The translations under genes and the position numbers were made by a program. From the NCBI GenBank assembly GCA_032251045.1, contig JAVVEW010000018.1, forward strand, positions 1-41,271: a stretch of 41,271 nt of DNA. The letters are read 5' to 3'. This document shows positions 16,801 to 24,177 of the stretch, piece by piece. Positions within the stretch are counted from its first letter, which is position 1, and each line of letters starts with the position of its first letter. Source of the DNA: JAVVEW01 sp032251045. GTDB taxonomy: Bacteria > Pseudomonadota > Gammaproteobacteria > Methylococcales > Methylomonadaceae. The notes beneath the pieces were generated by a model. That model was not told where the DNA came from, made no database searches, and worked only from the letters and a program-made list of their open reading frames with translations.

Positions 16801-18363
16801 TATGCGGCCGCTGAGGTGATTGGCAAAAACCCCTCCATACTGCAATCGGGCCAACATGATGCAAGCTTTTACCAAATCATGTGGAAGAGTATTCAAGAGA
16901 CAGGCGGTTGGCAAGGCGAAATCACCAACCGGCGCGCCGATGGCAGTTATTATCCCGAGTGGCTGACCATTAGCTCCGTGCATGATGGCTCTGGTAATGT
17001 GCTGAATTATGTTGGCATTTTCAGTGATATCTCAGCCATGAAAGCCTCGCAAAATCAGATTCAACACATGGCCACCCATGATGATCTGACCGGTTTGCCC
17101 AATCGCACCTTATTGATGGACAGGCTCAAGCATCATATCGCCGTGGCCAAGCGTAAAAACGAATTGATCGCGGTGTTATTTATCGATCTTGATAATTTTA
17201 AGAATGTTAATGATGCTTTAGGGCATGATGCGGGCGATATTTTACTCAAGCAAGCCTCCAGCCGCTTGCTGGCCTGTTTGCGTGGCTCTGACACCTTAGC
17301 GCGCTTAGGCGGTGATGAATTTGTCGCCTTATTGATCGATATCGATGCTTCCGAAATCAATCCTATCGCAGTGCGCATTGTCGATTCGTTATCGGCATCG
17401 TTTCATATTTATGACCGTGATTGCTATGTATCATGCAGCATGGGTATCAGCGTCTTTCCCCAGGATGGCGAAGACAGCACGACGCTGGTTAAAAATGCCG
17501 ATACCGCCATGTATCGCGCCAAGGAATTAGGGCGCAACCAGTTTCAGTATTTTGCCGATGAAATGAAGCTGAAAGCTTTACAGCGCCTGACCCTGGAAAC
17601 CGGCTTGCGGCTGGCTTTGGAACATGGCGATTTATTCTTGCATTATCAGCCTAAAATTAACCTGCGCGATGGCCAAGTGGCAGGGGCTGAGGCGTTATTG
17701 CGTTGGCAAGACGCCAATATGGGGTATGTGTCGCCGGCGCAGTTTATTCCCGTTGCCGAACAATGCGGCTTGATCAATCGGCTGGGCTTGTACGTGATCG
17801 ACCAGGCTTTGAATGACATCAAAAGTTGGCACAAACAAGGGCTAAACACACCGCCGATTGCCATCAATCTGTCTGTGCATCAGCTTAGGGATCCAGGATT
17901 CTTTGATCAGATACAACAGCGTATCAAACACCACCAATTACCGGCTTCGGTTTTGACGCTGGAAATTACCGAAAGCATGTTAATGGAGCGTCTGGAAGAA
18001 ACCCGCGACTGGGTGGTGCAATTGTCACGCGCCGGTTTCAAAATCAGTATCGATGATTTTGGTACCGGCTATTCTTCACTGGCGTATTTGAAACAACTGC
18101 CCATTGACGAGCTGAAAGTTGACCGTAGTTTTATCAACAAAATCGATACCGAAGTCAAAGATCGCGGGATTGCCGATGCCATCATTCACATGGCGCATGT
18201 GCTGGATTTACAGGTCGTCGCCGAGGGTGTGGAAACGGAGTCACAATTGCGTGTTTTGCAGGCTCTGGATTGTGACCAGGTACAAGGTTATTATTATCAT
18301 CGGCCGATGCCGGCCAACCAAATACAGGTTTTATTATCCGAACAGCTTCTTATCCGTTGTTAA
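13825..18363 (+). CDS. CheB-CheR-PAS-GGDEF-EAL multidomain signalling protein
   Basis: This 1512-residue protein joins chemotaxis-type methylation and c-di-GMP domains. The order is: CheB methylesterase (about 25-210) with GSSAGG (Ser31), AQHMSPKH and SGTGSDGAAG, i.e. an intact Ser-His-Asp triad; CheR methyltransferase (about 225-490) with the SAM motif VVGCATGEEAYSLAM; a PAS-like region (about 520-630); a heptad coiled coil (about 648-712); three PAS domains (about 720-1075); GGDEF (motif at 1162-1166) with an upstream RGSD inhibitory site; and EAL (motif at 1289-1291). The EAL domain keeps INLS, LEITES, DDFGTGYSS, ELKVD, AEGVET and QGYYYHRP. There is no receiver domain and no membrane helix, so it is cytoplasmic. 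Both cyclase and phosphodiesterase motifs look active. The phytochrome gene starts 3 nt after its stop. Confidence 0.95.
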   Translation: MNDITVSQETQAVSQESQDVAQLHWVGVGSSAGGLEALSEWIRHLPEGLDCIYLIAQHMSPKHRSMMVDILSRETTLLVNTASDGAKPEPGQIYIIPPGYNLIIREQCFHLQPSVPEVSPKPSINLLFQSLAENFGENAIGIVLSGTGSDGAAGLRAIKAGGGIAYAQQPESAKYDGMPRSAIETGMVDRILSPQDIGPDLQRVLHSSQIVPPNDPTSAQSGTLAQLFGLVREHTKIDFSSYKLTTVFRRLQRRFLATETEGLSDYLAFVKENPDELDNLAKETLISVTSFFRDQDSQRKLENHLKVLIAGKNPGEEVRVWVVGCATGEEAYSLAMLCLEHIDQHNSNLRLQVFATDIDNDALAHARRGFFSTTAMTEVPDAFIKRYFRQFGQDFEPTKRLRDCIVFARQDIVSDPPFLKVDLVSCRNVLIYFNPDLQHKVLNTLHFALNAEGLLFLGKSENVGQNERFFTALDRRARIFQRRSEGSSKLPVTQRGRLPLTLPAKKQDSGYQHHFYEAVRQHYAPYAFLVDMGFNILYMHGTGKGLVEMPTGQPDMNLAQIIVPEFRNELLTCLHNVRQQQTSASSRARRIASLDFQVWTMTVHPVAHPADAEWYLVALHQTHNELPAPAAQPVDEMLTAGDEIENVQMQALLEEMAASNEEMQALNEEVQASNEELQATNEELEAANEELQATNQELISVNEENQLKSSELAALNSEFENLYNSIDFPVLVFDLGLSLTRVNKAARRIYDIPGSYQHRTLAQLDLPDYLQDLDKRLEKAIASQRRERYQAFHQDRVYQLYLAPTLNSAGTSQSVVVFVIDNTELSLADQRVKETQERLLAILNHSPYLVALKDTAGRYQFANYRFSELFGVQTERIIGYTDQQIFAPEMAKMLRKGDLEAMEKQQVIHNRQALTLGAREVLLESTYFPIYDSHGVVQSICLQAIDNTEKHQAEEQLRMAAKVFDRAGEAIMITDAKGHIMKVNDVFSQITGYAAAEVIGKNPSILQSGQHDASFYQIMWKSIQETGGWQGEITNRRADGSYYPEWLTISSVHDGSGNVLNYVGIFSDISAMKASQNQIQHMATHDDLTGLPNRTLLMDRLKHHIAVAKRKNELIAVLFIDLDNFKNVNDALGHDAGDILLKQASSRLLACLRGSDTLARLGGDEFVALLIDIDASEINPIAVRIVDSLSASFHIYDRDCYVSCSMGISVFPQDGEDSTTLVKNADTAMYRAKELGRNQFQYFADEMKLKALQRLTLETGLRLALEHGDLFLHYQPKINLRDGQVAGAEALLRWQDANMGYVSPAQFIPVAEQCGLINRLGLYVIDQALNDIKSWHKQGLNTPPIAINLSVHQLRDPGFFDQIQQRIKHHQLPASVLTLEITESMLMERLEETRDWVVQLSRAGFKISIDDFGTGYSSLAYLKQLPIDELKVDRSFINKIDTEVKDRGIADAIIHMAHVLDLQVVAEGVETESQLRVLQALDCDQVQGYYYHRPMPANQIQVLLSEQLLIRC
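15797..15945 (+). repeat. Tandem 21-bp units encoding a coiled-coil linker
   Basis: About seven consecutive heptads of the type (S/L/T/A)NEE(L/M/V)QA connect the CheR/PAS part to the downstream PAS-GGDEF-EAL part. Linkers of this type are typical of CheB-CheR-PAS hybrids and probably form a parallel dimeric coiled coil that passes signals along the protein. Unit identity at DNA level is only partial. Confidence 0.75.
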
Positions 18364-18366
18364 GTT

Positions 18367-19845
18367 ATGAAATCCTCTGACTATCAGCAGGCGCTTAAGC
18401 ATTGTGAGCTAGAGCCGATTCACTTATCCGGTGCCATCCAGCCGCATGGCGTGCTGATCAAGATCACCGAACAGCACATCATCAGCCATGTCAGTGCTAA
18501 TGTCGCGCAACTGCTGCAGTTGGAACCTGAACAATTGCTGGGCCAATCAGTCACTAAGTTCGAGCATTTAGCACCGGCCTATCAGGCTTTTTTCGCCACC
18601 AAACAACGCCATCAACTGCAAGCGGGTGCTTTGAAAATCGAACAGTGGCTGGATTTATGCTGGCAACGGGTTGATGATGGCGTGTTGCTGGAACTTGAAA
18701 TAAACCAGGACCGCGTGGATTTTCGTGAATTGAATCACAACCACCTGGCGCGCTTGCTGCATGCGCCCAGTCAGCCTTCAGAGCTGGCCGCTTTTCATGA
18801 CTTTGTATTACAAGCACTTTATGAGTTGACCGGCTACAGCCGGCTGTTGATTTATCAATTCCAACCGGACTGGTCAGGCGAGGTGGTTGCCGAGAAAGTC
18901 GAGTCCGGTTTGGGAACCTATCTGGGCTTGCGTTATCCGGCCAGCGATATTCCTGAAATCGTGCGCAAGCTGTATCTGAAAATTGCCATGCGCTCAATTC
19001 CCAATCGCGATTATCAAGCGGTGCCCATCATCGCTATGGATGATGCACCGATCGATTTATCCCAATCACGCTTGCGCAGTGTATCGCCTTTGCACCTGGA
19101 ATACATGACCAACATGGGCGTCATGGCATCGTTTTCGTTGCCGATTATTTACCAGAAAAAATTGTGGGGCCTGGTTTCCGGACATCATCATGAGGCGACA
19201 GCCATGCCGGCCACCATGCGTGAACAATGCAAGGATTGGGTCAGAACCTACAATGTCAGCCTGAGCAGCTATTTCAATGGCGAACGCTTGAAATTGATGG
19301 ATCGTATGGAGCGACTGGCCGATACGTTCTTGCAAATTCTGTTGACCGAGCGGGATGGTTTGAGTGCGCTGCAAAATCAAGGTGAAACGGTCATGGCGTT
19401 ATTCGATGCCGACGGTTTTGCCGCTATTATCGACGATGAATACGCTTGCGTAGGCGATACGCCAACTCCGCAAGTTTTAGCCAGCTTAAAGCAATGGCTG
19501 CAAGAACAGCCAGAAAACTGGTGGAGTACGGATTGTTTGCAGTGCGTATTTCCCGAGCAACCGGCGCTTTTGGCGGTCGCTAGCGGACTGTTAGCGCTGC
19601 GTTTAGATATTCAACGACTGGGCAAGCTACGCTTTTTCTGGTTTCGCAGTGAACAGAAACAGCAGATCACCTGGGCGGGCAATCCAAACAAGCCTATTTT
19701 GGAAAAAGCCGGCGCAATGATGTTGTCACCACGGCGTTCCTTTGAGAAATGGGTGGAAGTGAAAAGTGGTTATGCCCGTCCCTGGCAAGAGCGTGACCAT
19801 ATTCTGGCGACAAAAATGCGTGCGCATTTGTTACGCATGTTGTGA
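18367..19845 (+). CDS. bphP: Bacteriophytochrome photosensory core (PAS-GAF-PHY), no output domain
   Basis: This 492-residue protein is a complete phytochrome sensory module. In the N-terminal PAS domain CELEPIHLSGAIQPHG places Cys13 at the usual biliverdin attachment site. The GAF domain has YPASDIPE (the conserved Asp), SPLHLEYMTNMGV (conserved His and Tyr) and SGHHHE. The PHY tongue has WAGNP and SPRRSFEKW (PRxSF motif). The chain ends about 30 residues later, at the point where a histidine kinase normally begins. It should bind biliverdin and switch between red- and far-red-absorbing states but cannot signal alone. The start ATG is 3 nt after the stop of the CheB-CheR-GGDEF-EAL gene, the likely output partner. 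A heme oxygenase gene follows. Confidence 0.92.
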   Translation: MKSSDYQQALKHCELEPIHLSGAIQPHGVLIKITEQHIISHVSANVAQLLQLEPEQLLGQSVTKFEHLAPAYQAFFATKQRHQLQAGALKIEQWLDLCWQRVDDGVLLELEINQDRVDFRELNHNHLARLLHAPSQPSELAAFHDFVLQALYELTGYSRLLIYQFQPDWSGEVVAEKVESGLGTYLGLRYPASDIPEIVRKLYLKIAMRSIPNRDYQAVPIIAMDDAPIDLSQSRLRSVSPLHLEYMTNMGVMASFSLPIIYQKKLWGLVSGHHHEATAMPATMREQCKDWVRTYNVSLSSYFNGERLKLMDRMERLADTFLQILLTERDGLSALQNQGETVMALFDADGFAAIIDDEYACVGDTPTPQVLASLKQWLQEQPENWWSTDCLQCVFPEQPALLAVASGLLALRLDIQRLGKLRFFWFRSEQKQQITWAGNPNKPILEKAGAMMLSPRRSFEKWVEVKSGYARPWQERDHILATKMRAHLLRML

Positions 19846-19898
19846 GTCCCTTAAAGCAAGCCCCTTGCTTTGTAACCGTCGATCTCCTTTGTTATAAG

Positions 19899-19990
19899 TA
19901 TTCAGCTCCTAACGCTCCTAGGGCAAGAAGCCTGGGAGCGCAGGCGTCCTCGCCCGCACTGAATTCGGCCAAGATGGCCGCGCCTGCCAG
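19899..19990 (+). repeat. Dispersed REP-like repeat, copy A
   Basis: This 92-bp segment begins TATTCAGCTCCTAACGCTC and continues with AAGCCTGGGAGCG, CTCGCCCGCACTGAAT and GGCCAAGATGGCCGCGC. It matches a second copy at 23941-24022 along its full length, apart from a short gap. Complementary CAGGCG and CGCCTG segments inside it can fold. It lies between bphP and bphO and may affect transcript continuity. Confidence 0.7.
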
Positions 19991-20103
19991 GGAGGGAGGG
20001 CGAATAATTACGTTTTGTTAAGCCTGCCATAGGTCAAGGCGCTGTGCAGGGTTATCCCATTTGCGGCATCTTTATTTTCGTTTATTTTGCGCTAAAAAAT
20101 TTT

Positions 20104-20688
20104 ATGATGCCTTTTCCTGACTATCTACGCCAAGCCACAGCTCAAGCACATGCCAAACTTGAGCTAAAACCTTTACTCAAGCATCTGTTTAACGCAGAGG
20201 CCACGCGCAGCGATTACACCTGCCTGTTGCAAGTGATGTACGGTTTTTATCGTGATCATGAACGTGCCATCCAGCACTTTCTCGTCAATTATCCAAGCCC
20301 TTTGAACGATAGCAAACGCTGGAAAACACCGTGGTTGCAACAAGATTTACAGGCCTTGATCGGGCACTTGCCTGAGCTTGACCCGATGTCGGTGCAGATC
20401 AGCACGCTTGCTGAATTTGTCGGCGAAGTCTATGTTCTGGAAGGCTCTACTTTGGGCGGGCAGCACATTGCCGGTTTTTTGCGTCAACAGCATCCAGACT
20501 GGCCGATACGTTTTTTCACCGGTTATGGGGCGTTAACCCGACAGTATTGGCAAATGTTCTGGGAGGCCGTTGCCGATCAATGCCCCCCGGATGCATGGCC
20601 GCACGCCGCCGAACGCGCCTGCTGGGTATTTAACGATTTAGCACAAAGACTGGCTGCCAAGTCATTGTCACAAAACAGTAATAATTAA
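20104..20688 (+). CDS. bphO: Heme oxygenase (BphO-type)
   Basis: This is a 194-residue bacterial heme oxygenase that opens heme to biliverdin IXalpha, CO and iron. The proximal heme ligand is the histidine in ATAQAHAKLE (His16), and the conserved YVLEGSTLGGQHI helix is present. Biliverdin is the chromophore of the phytochrome encoded about 200 bp upstream, so this gene very likely supplies it. I use the ATG at 20104. A GTG at 20044 in the same frame would add a 20-residue hydrophobic extension not expected in this soluble family, though it has a better ribosome site (AAGG). Copy A of a dispersed repeat separates it from bphP. Confidence 0.9.
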   Translation: MMPFPDYLRQATAQAHAKLELKPLLKHLFNAEATRSDYTCLLQVMYGFYRDHERAIQHFLVNYPSPLNDSKRWKTPWLQQDLQALIGHLPELDPMSVQISTLAEFVGEVYVLEGSTLGGQHIAGFLRQQHPDWPIRFFTGYGALTRQYWQMFWEAVADQCPPDAWPHAAERACWVFNDLAQRLAAKSLSQNSNN

Positions 20689-20711
20689 TCTTTAAACGGT
20701 TTTTCTAAGCC

Positions 20712-21004
20712 TTGTCCACAGAGTTATGCACAGCTTTGACGGTTGCAATGATCAATTTGGCGCGCCATCATGCACAGGCATGGACATGCTCTGTGGTCAA
20801 TGCTTTTATACACCGTAACCGAGCAGGCTAAAACCCTTTAAGTTATTGATTCTTAGTGTTGTAAGTCCATTGTAGGAAAAGTAGTCAATTTAATGAGAAG
20901 CCGCGATTGATGCCGCTTTAGAGCCTTTTTACCAATTTGATCCACAAGGTTATCCACAGATTTTGTGCATAACGACCCGATGCTTTTTTTTCGAGTTATC
21001 CACT
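20712..21004. other. Cluster of DnaA-box-like sites upstream of priA
   Basis: The 320-bp gap between bphO and priA has no gene. It holds TTATCCACA (20950-20958), TTATGCACA on the + strand (20724-20732) and on the minus strand (20964-20972). One-mismatch forms lie at 20712-20720, 20768-20776, 20938-20946 and 20996-21004. AT-rich sequence lies between. The sites suggest DnaA binding and control of priA, or DnaA titration, rather than an origin. Confidence 0.5.
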
Positions 21005-21008
21005 GCTT

Positions 21009-23192
21009 GTGAATATTGTTCAACTGGCTTTGCCGGTACCGATTTATAGTCTGTTTGATTACCTGTGGCCGGATACGCTGCCCGCGTGCCAACCGGGTAT
21101 GCGCGTTAAAGTACCGTTTGGTCGTCAAACCTTGACCGGTTTTGTGGTCACTCAAGCGACCGTTTCCAGTATCGCGCCTGGCAAATTAAAGCCCGTGTCC
21201 GAGGCTTTGGATAAGGTGTCATTGTTTGATGACCAAGACTGGGCTTTTTTGCTTTGGATCTGTCGCTACTATCATCATCCTTTAGGCGAAGTGTTGGCCC
21301 AGGCGTTGCCGGTGCTGTTAAGGCAAGGTCAGCCGCTCAGGCCATTAGCGAAAACAAGTCAATATCGCTTATCTGTGACAGGCAAAGCAGCCGAGTCCAG
21401 CTTGCGCCGGGCGCCAAAACAGCAGGCGTTGTGGCGGTATTTCCAGACTCAGAATGATTGGGTTGGCGAGTCGGTGCTGCCGGAAGGTCACTCAGTAAGC
21501 GCATTGCAAGCCCTGCTTGACAAAGATTATCTTGAATTGCGGCAGACGCCGGCGTTTTGTTGGCGTGGCACCGACGCCTTGGCCCGCGCCGATTTTGTGC
21601 CAAACAGCGAACAACAGCAGGCTATCGAAGGCATAATCAGTGGTTTAGGCGGCTTTCAACCTTGTTTGCTAGAGGGCATTACCGGCAGCGGTAAAACCGA
21701 AGTCTATCTGCACGTCATTGGTGCGGCGCTGGCACGGGGCAAGCAAGTTTTGGTGCTGGTGCCGGAAATCAATCTAACGCCGCAATTAGAACAGCGTTTT
21801 CGCGCTCGCTTGCAGGTGCCATTGGTGATTTCGCATTCCAGAATGACCGCTAAGGCTCGCTTGACCGCTTGGCAGGCAATGTGCTCAGGACAGGCGGCGC
21901 TGCTATTAGGCACGCGCTCGGCGCTGTTTACACCCATGCCGCGCCCCGGTTTGCTGATTCTCGATGAAGAACATGATGCCTCTTACAAACAACACGAAGG
22001 CTTTCGCTTCTCCGCCCGCGATTTGGCGGTGGCTCGCGCCCGCCGTCTTGGCATCCCGGTTGTGTTGGGTACGGCGACGCCGTCGCTGAGTAGCTGGTTT
22101 AATGTGAGTTGTGGGCGCTATCAGCATTATTATCTGGCGCAGCGCACAGGTCAGGCACAGCTGCCGAAGATGACTTTGCTGGATATTCGCGCTAAGCGCG
22201 TGCATCACGGTTTGTCCGAAGCCTTATTGGCGGCGATGCGCGCCGTACTGGCCCGAGGTGAGCAGGTCTTGTTGTTTCTCAATCGACGTGGCTTTGCGCC
22301 CACGTTAATGTGCCACAGCTGTGGCTGGGTGGCGAATTGCCCGGGCTGTGATGCCAATCTGGTGGTACATGCCAAGGTCGGCCGGGTGCGTTGTCATCAT
22401 TGTCAATACCAACGCCGGGTGCCTGAACATTGCCCTGACTGCGCCAGTCCAGCCTTGATCACACTGGGGCTGGGGATTCAGCAAGTTGAGCAAGGTTTGG
22501 CCGAGTTGTTTCCCGATACCTCGGTGGTACGGATCGATCGCGACAGCACGCGGCGCAAAGGCGCGCTGGAGCTGCAACTAACACAAATTCATCAAGGTGA
22601 TACGCAGATTATCCTGGGTACGCAAATGCTGGCCAAAGGCCATCATTTTCCCAATGTGACTCTGGCGGCGTTGCTGGATGTGGACAGCGGCCTGTTCAGT
22701 GTGGATTTTATGGCTGCAGAACGTTTAGCTCAGCTGATCGTGCAGGTAGCCGGCCGAGCCGGGCGCGATGCCAAGCGTGGTGAGGTTATTTTACAAACGC
22801 GCCAGCCGGAACATCCGTTGCTGACGCGGTTAGTGGGGCAGGGCTATCGGGCGGCGCTGGAGTGGCTGCTGCAAGAACGCCAACAGGCCGGGTTGCCCCC
22901 TTTCAGTTTTCTTGCCTTGATCCGCGCCGAAGCGCATAAGGTAGAGCTTGCCCTGGCTTTTCTGGAACGACTAAAGGCTGCTGTCCCGGCTACGGAGACT
23001 GAACAATGGCGGGGGCCAGCGCCAGCGCCACGCGCAAAACAGGCCGGTCGATACCGTGCGCAGTTAGTGTTGCACAGTATGAATCGTGCCGGCTTGCATG
23101 AACAGCTGGCACGGCTTGAGCGTTGGTTAAGCCAGCAGCCGCACAGGGCAGTGCGGTGCAGTATCGATGTTGACCCTGCAGAGCTTGCGTAA
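21009..23192 (+). CDS. priA: Primosomal replication protein N' (PriA helicase)
   Basis: PriA is a 3'-5' superfamily 2 helicase that reloads the replisome at collapsed forks. It is 727 residues long. The N-terminal DNA-binding domain starts VQLALPVPIYSLFDYLWP; Walker A is GITGSGKTE (near residue 223); Walker B is LILDEEHDASYK; and the zinc-binding region has four CxxC pairs (CHSC, CPGC, CHHC, CPDC). Helicase motifs include GTQMLAKGHHFP and VAGRAGR. The start is GTG 21009, the only start that gives the family's N-terminus. A DnaA-box-like TTATCCACT ends 5 nt before it, so DnaA binding could interfere with its expression. Confidence 0.95.
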   Translation: MNIVQLALPVPIYSLFDYLWPDTLPACQPGMRVKVPFGRQTLTGFVVTQATVSSIAPGKLKPVSEALDKVSLFDDQDWAFLLWICRYYHHPLGEVLAQALPVLLRQGQPLRPLAKTSQYRLSVTGKAAESSLRRAPKQQALWRYFQTQNDWVGESVLPEGHSVSALQALLDKDYLELRQTPAFCWRGTDALARADFVPNSEQQQAIEGIISGLGGFQPCLLEGITGSGKTEVYLHVIGAALARGKQVLVLVPEINLTPQLEQRFRARLQVPLVISHSRMTAKARLTAWQAMCSGQAALLLGTRSALFTPMPRPGLLILDEEHDASYKQHEGFRFSARDLAVARARRLGIPVVLGTATPSLSSWFNVSCGRYQHYYLAQRTGQAQLPKMTLLDIRAKRVHHGLSEALLAAMRAVLARGEQVLLFLNRRGFAPTLMCHSCGWVANCPGCDANLVVHAKVGRVRCHHCQYQRRVPEHCPDCASPALITLGLGIQQVEQGLAELFPDTSVVRIDRDSTRRKGALELQLTQIHQGDTQIILGTQMLAKGHHFPNVTLAALLDVDSGLFSVDFMAAERLAQLIVQVAGRAGRDAKRGEVILQTRQPEHPLLTRLVGQGYRAALEWLLQERQQAGLPPFSFLALIRAEAHKVELALAFLERLKAAVPATETEQWRGPAPAPRAKQAGRYRAQLVLHSMNRAGLHEQLARLERWLSQQPHRAVRCSIDVDPAELA

Positions 23193-23232
23193 CAGCACTA
23201 TCGCTTTGCATAAGGTCAAGCATAATTTGCTG

Positions 23233-23646
23233 TCAGGCTTGATATTTTTCCAGCGCGGCGAGTTGTTCCAGAGCCGTTTTGATGTTGGCGTTGACAGCGT
23301 CGTCCAATTCGCGGGTTTTGTAAACCTTGTCCAGTAAGCCTTCACTGACCAAGGCATCTTTGATCCAACGCTTGGCAAAACGGTAATTGTTCGGAATGGA
23401 AGCGAGTTCTCCGGTATGCGGATTTTTAATTTGATTTCGGGTGGAGGCAGGGCTGGTCGTAGTAGCCTCAGCGGCTGCCGGGGCGGAGCGGGTTGTAGTT
23501 TCAGGCTGAGCAGGTGCGGGTGACGCCTTAGGCGTAGGCGCACGTTGAGTGCGCATGGATTTAATGTCTGCGTATTGGTCAGCCGATACTGCATAGACCA
23601 CATACGCGACAAAAATAGTTGTCAATACGAAAATAACTTCAGCCAT
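23233..23646 (-). CDS. Hypothetical membrane-anchored protein with C-terminal helical domain
   Basis: This is a 137-residue protein of no family I recognise. Residues 3-20 form an N-terminal membrane helix (VIFVLTTIFVAYVVYAV). A linker rich in Ala, Pro, Ser and Thr (about 32-68) follows, and then a compact charged domain (about 70-137) with NPHTGELASIPNNYRFAKRW and predicted helices. The layout is a membrane anchor with a cytoplasmic or periplasmic domain on a flexible stalk. It is convergent with priA. A longer frame on the same strand (23127-23612) overlaps it, but its composition looks like a frame shadow of the low-complexity linker. Confidence 0.6.
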   Translation of the reverse strand: MAEVIFVLTTIFVAYVVYAVSADQYADIKSMRTQRAPTPKASPAPAQPETTTRSAPAAAEATTTSPASTRNQIKNPHTGELASIPNNYRFAKRWIKDALVSEGLLDKVYKTRELDDAVNANIKTALEQLAALEKYQA

Positions 23647-24177
23647 ATCCCCTCCAAACTGGTTAATTTATTTTTTCTATACCAGGCGTTTTCGCTTAAA
23701 AAATTCGCTAACGCTTGATTTAATCTTTGAATATACCAGATCATTGTTGAAAATTAAACGCCAGTCGCGTCATTGGCGATGCTTGCTATGAAAGTCAGGC
23801 AGTGGCTGAATGCTGGCGTCAATCGCTTTTTCGCTGTTTTTATCGTTCATCGTTACCGATGGTGCAAAGGTGTAAAATATACATCAAGCCGTCAGCGTGC
23901 CTGATGTAACTGTTTACGAGGTTAACCTTAAAGGTGTCATTATTCAGCCCCCAACGCTCTTTAGGGTAATAAGCCTGGGGTCTCGCCCCCGCTCAATGCG
24001 GCCAAAATGGTTGCGCTCCCAGAAAAATGCTCAAGGGGTTTGCATCATGATCTAAAGAGATGCCTGGGTTGAACTACCAACCTCAGCGTTTTCGTGGCCT
24101 TTTGCTGGGTGCTGACAACGGGTTTTATTGTGCTGTGGAAATGGCCCTGTTTCTTTAATGTCACCTGAAGGTGTTTC
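23647..24177. other. 531-bp gap between divergent genes, holds repeat copy B
   Basis: There is no coding gene that I can support here. The left part is AT-rich and should hold the promoter for the leftward membrane-anchored protein. The centre holds dispersed repeat copy B. The right part ends with AAGGTG before the antiporter ATG. I see no RNA gene or terminator that I would defend. Confidence 0.6.
23941..24022 (+). repeat. Dispersed REP-like repeat, copy B
   Basis: This copy begins TATTCAGCCCCCAACGCTC, then AAGCCTGGGG, TCGCCCCCGCTCAATGCGG and CCAAAATGGTTGCGCTCCCAG. It aligns with copy A at 19899-19990 in the same orientation, with a short deletion where copy A has AGCGCAGGCG. Two related but diverged copies 4 kb apart indicate a genome-wide family. 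Confidence 0.7.

Noticed and set aside
20044..20103. N-terminal extension of heme oxygenase from GTG 20044
   Set aside because: It would add 20 hydrophobic residues before a soluble enzyme whose family begins close to the ATG at 20104. The better ribosome site keeps some doubt.
20712..21004. Possible oriC because of DnaA boxes and AT-rich sequence next to priA
   Set aside because: KOPS-like polarity does not change across this region, dif is only 18 kb away, and no dnaA, dnaN or gidA gene is near. The same applies to the cluster at 27968-28172.
23127..23612. 161-codon open frame on the minus strand
   Set aside because: Overlaps the membrane-anchored 137-residue gene in another frame and runs into the end of priA. 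The Arg/Pro/Leu-rich product is typical of a shifted reading of a low-complexity linker.
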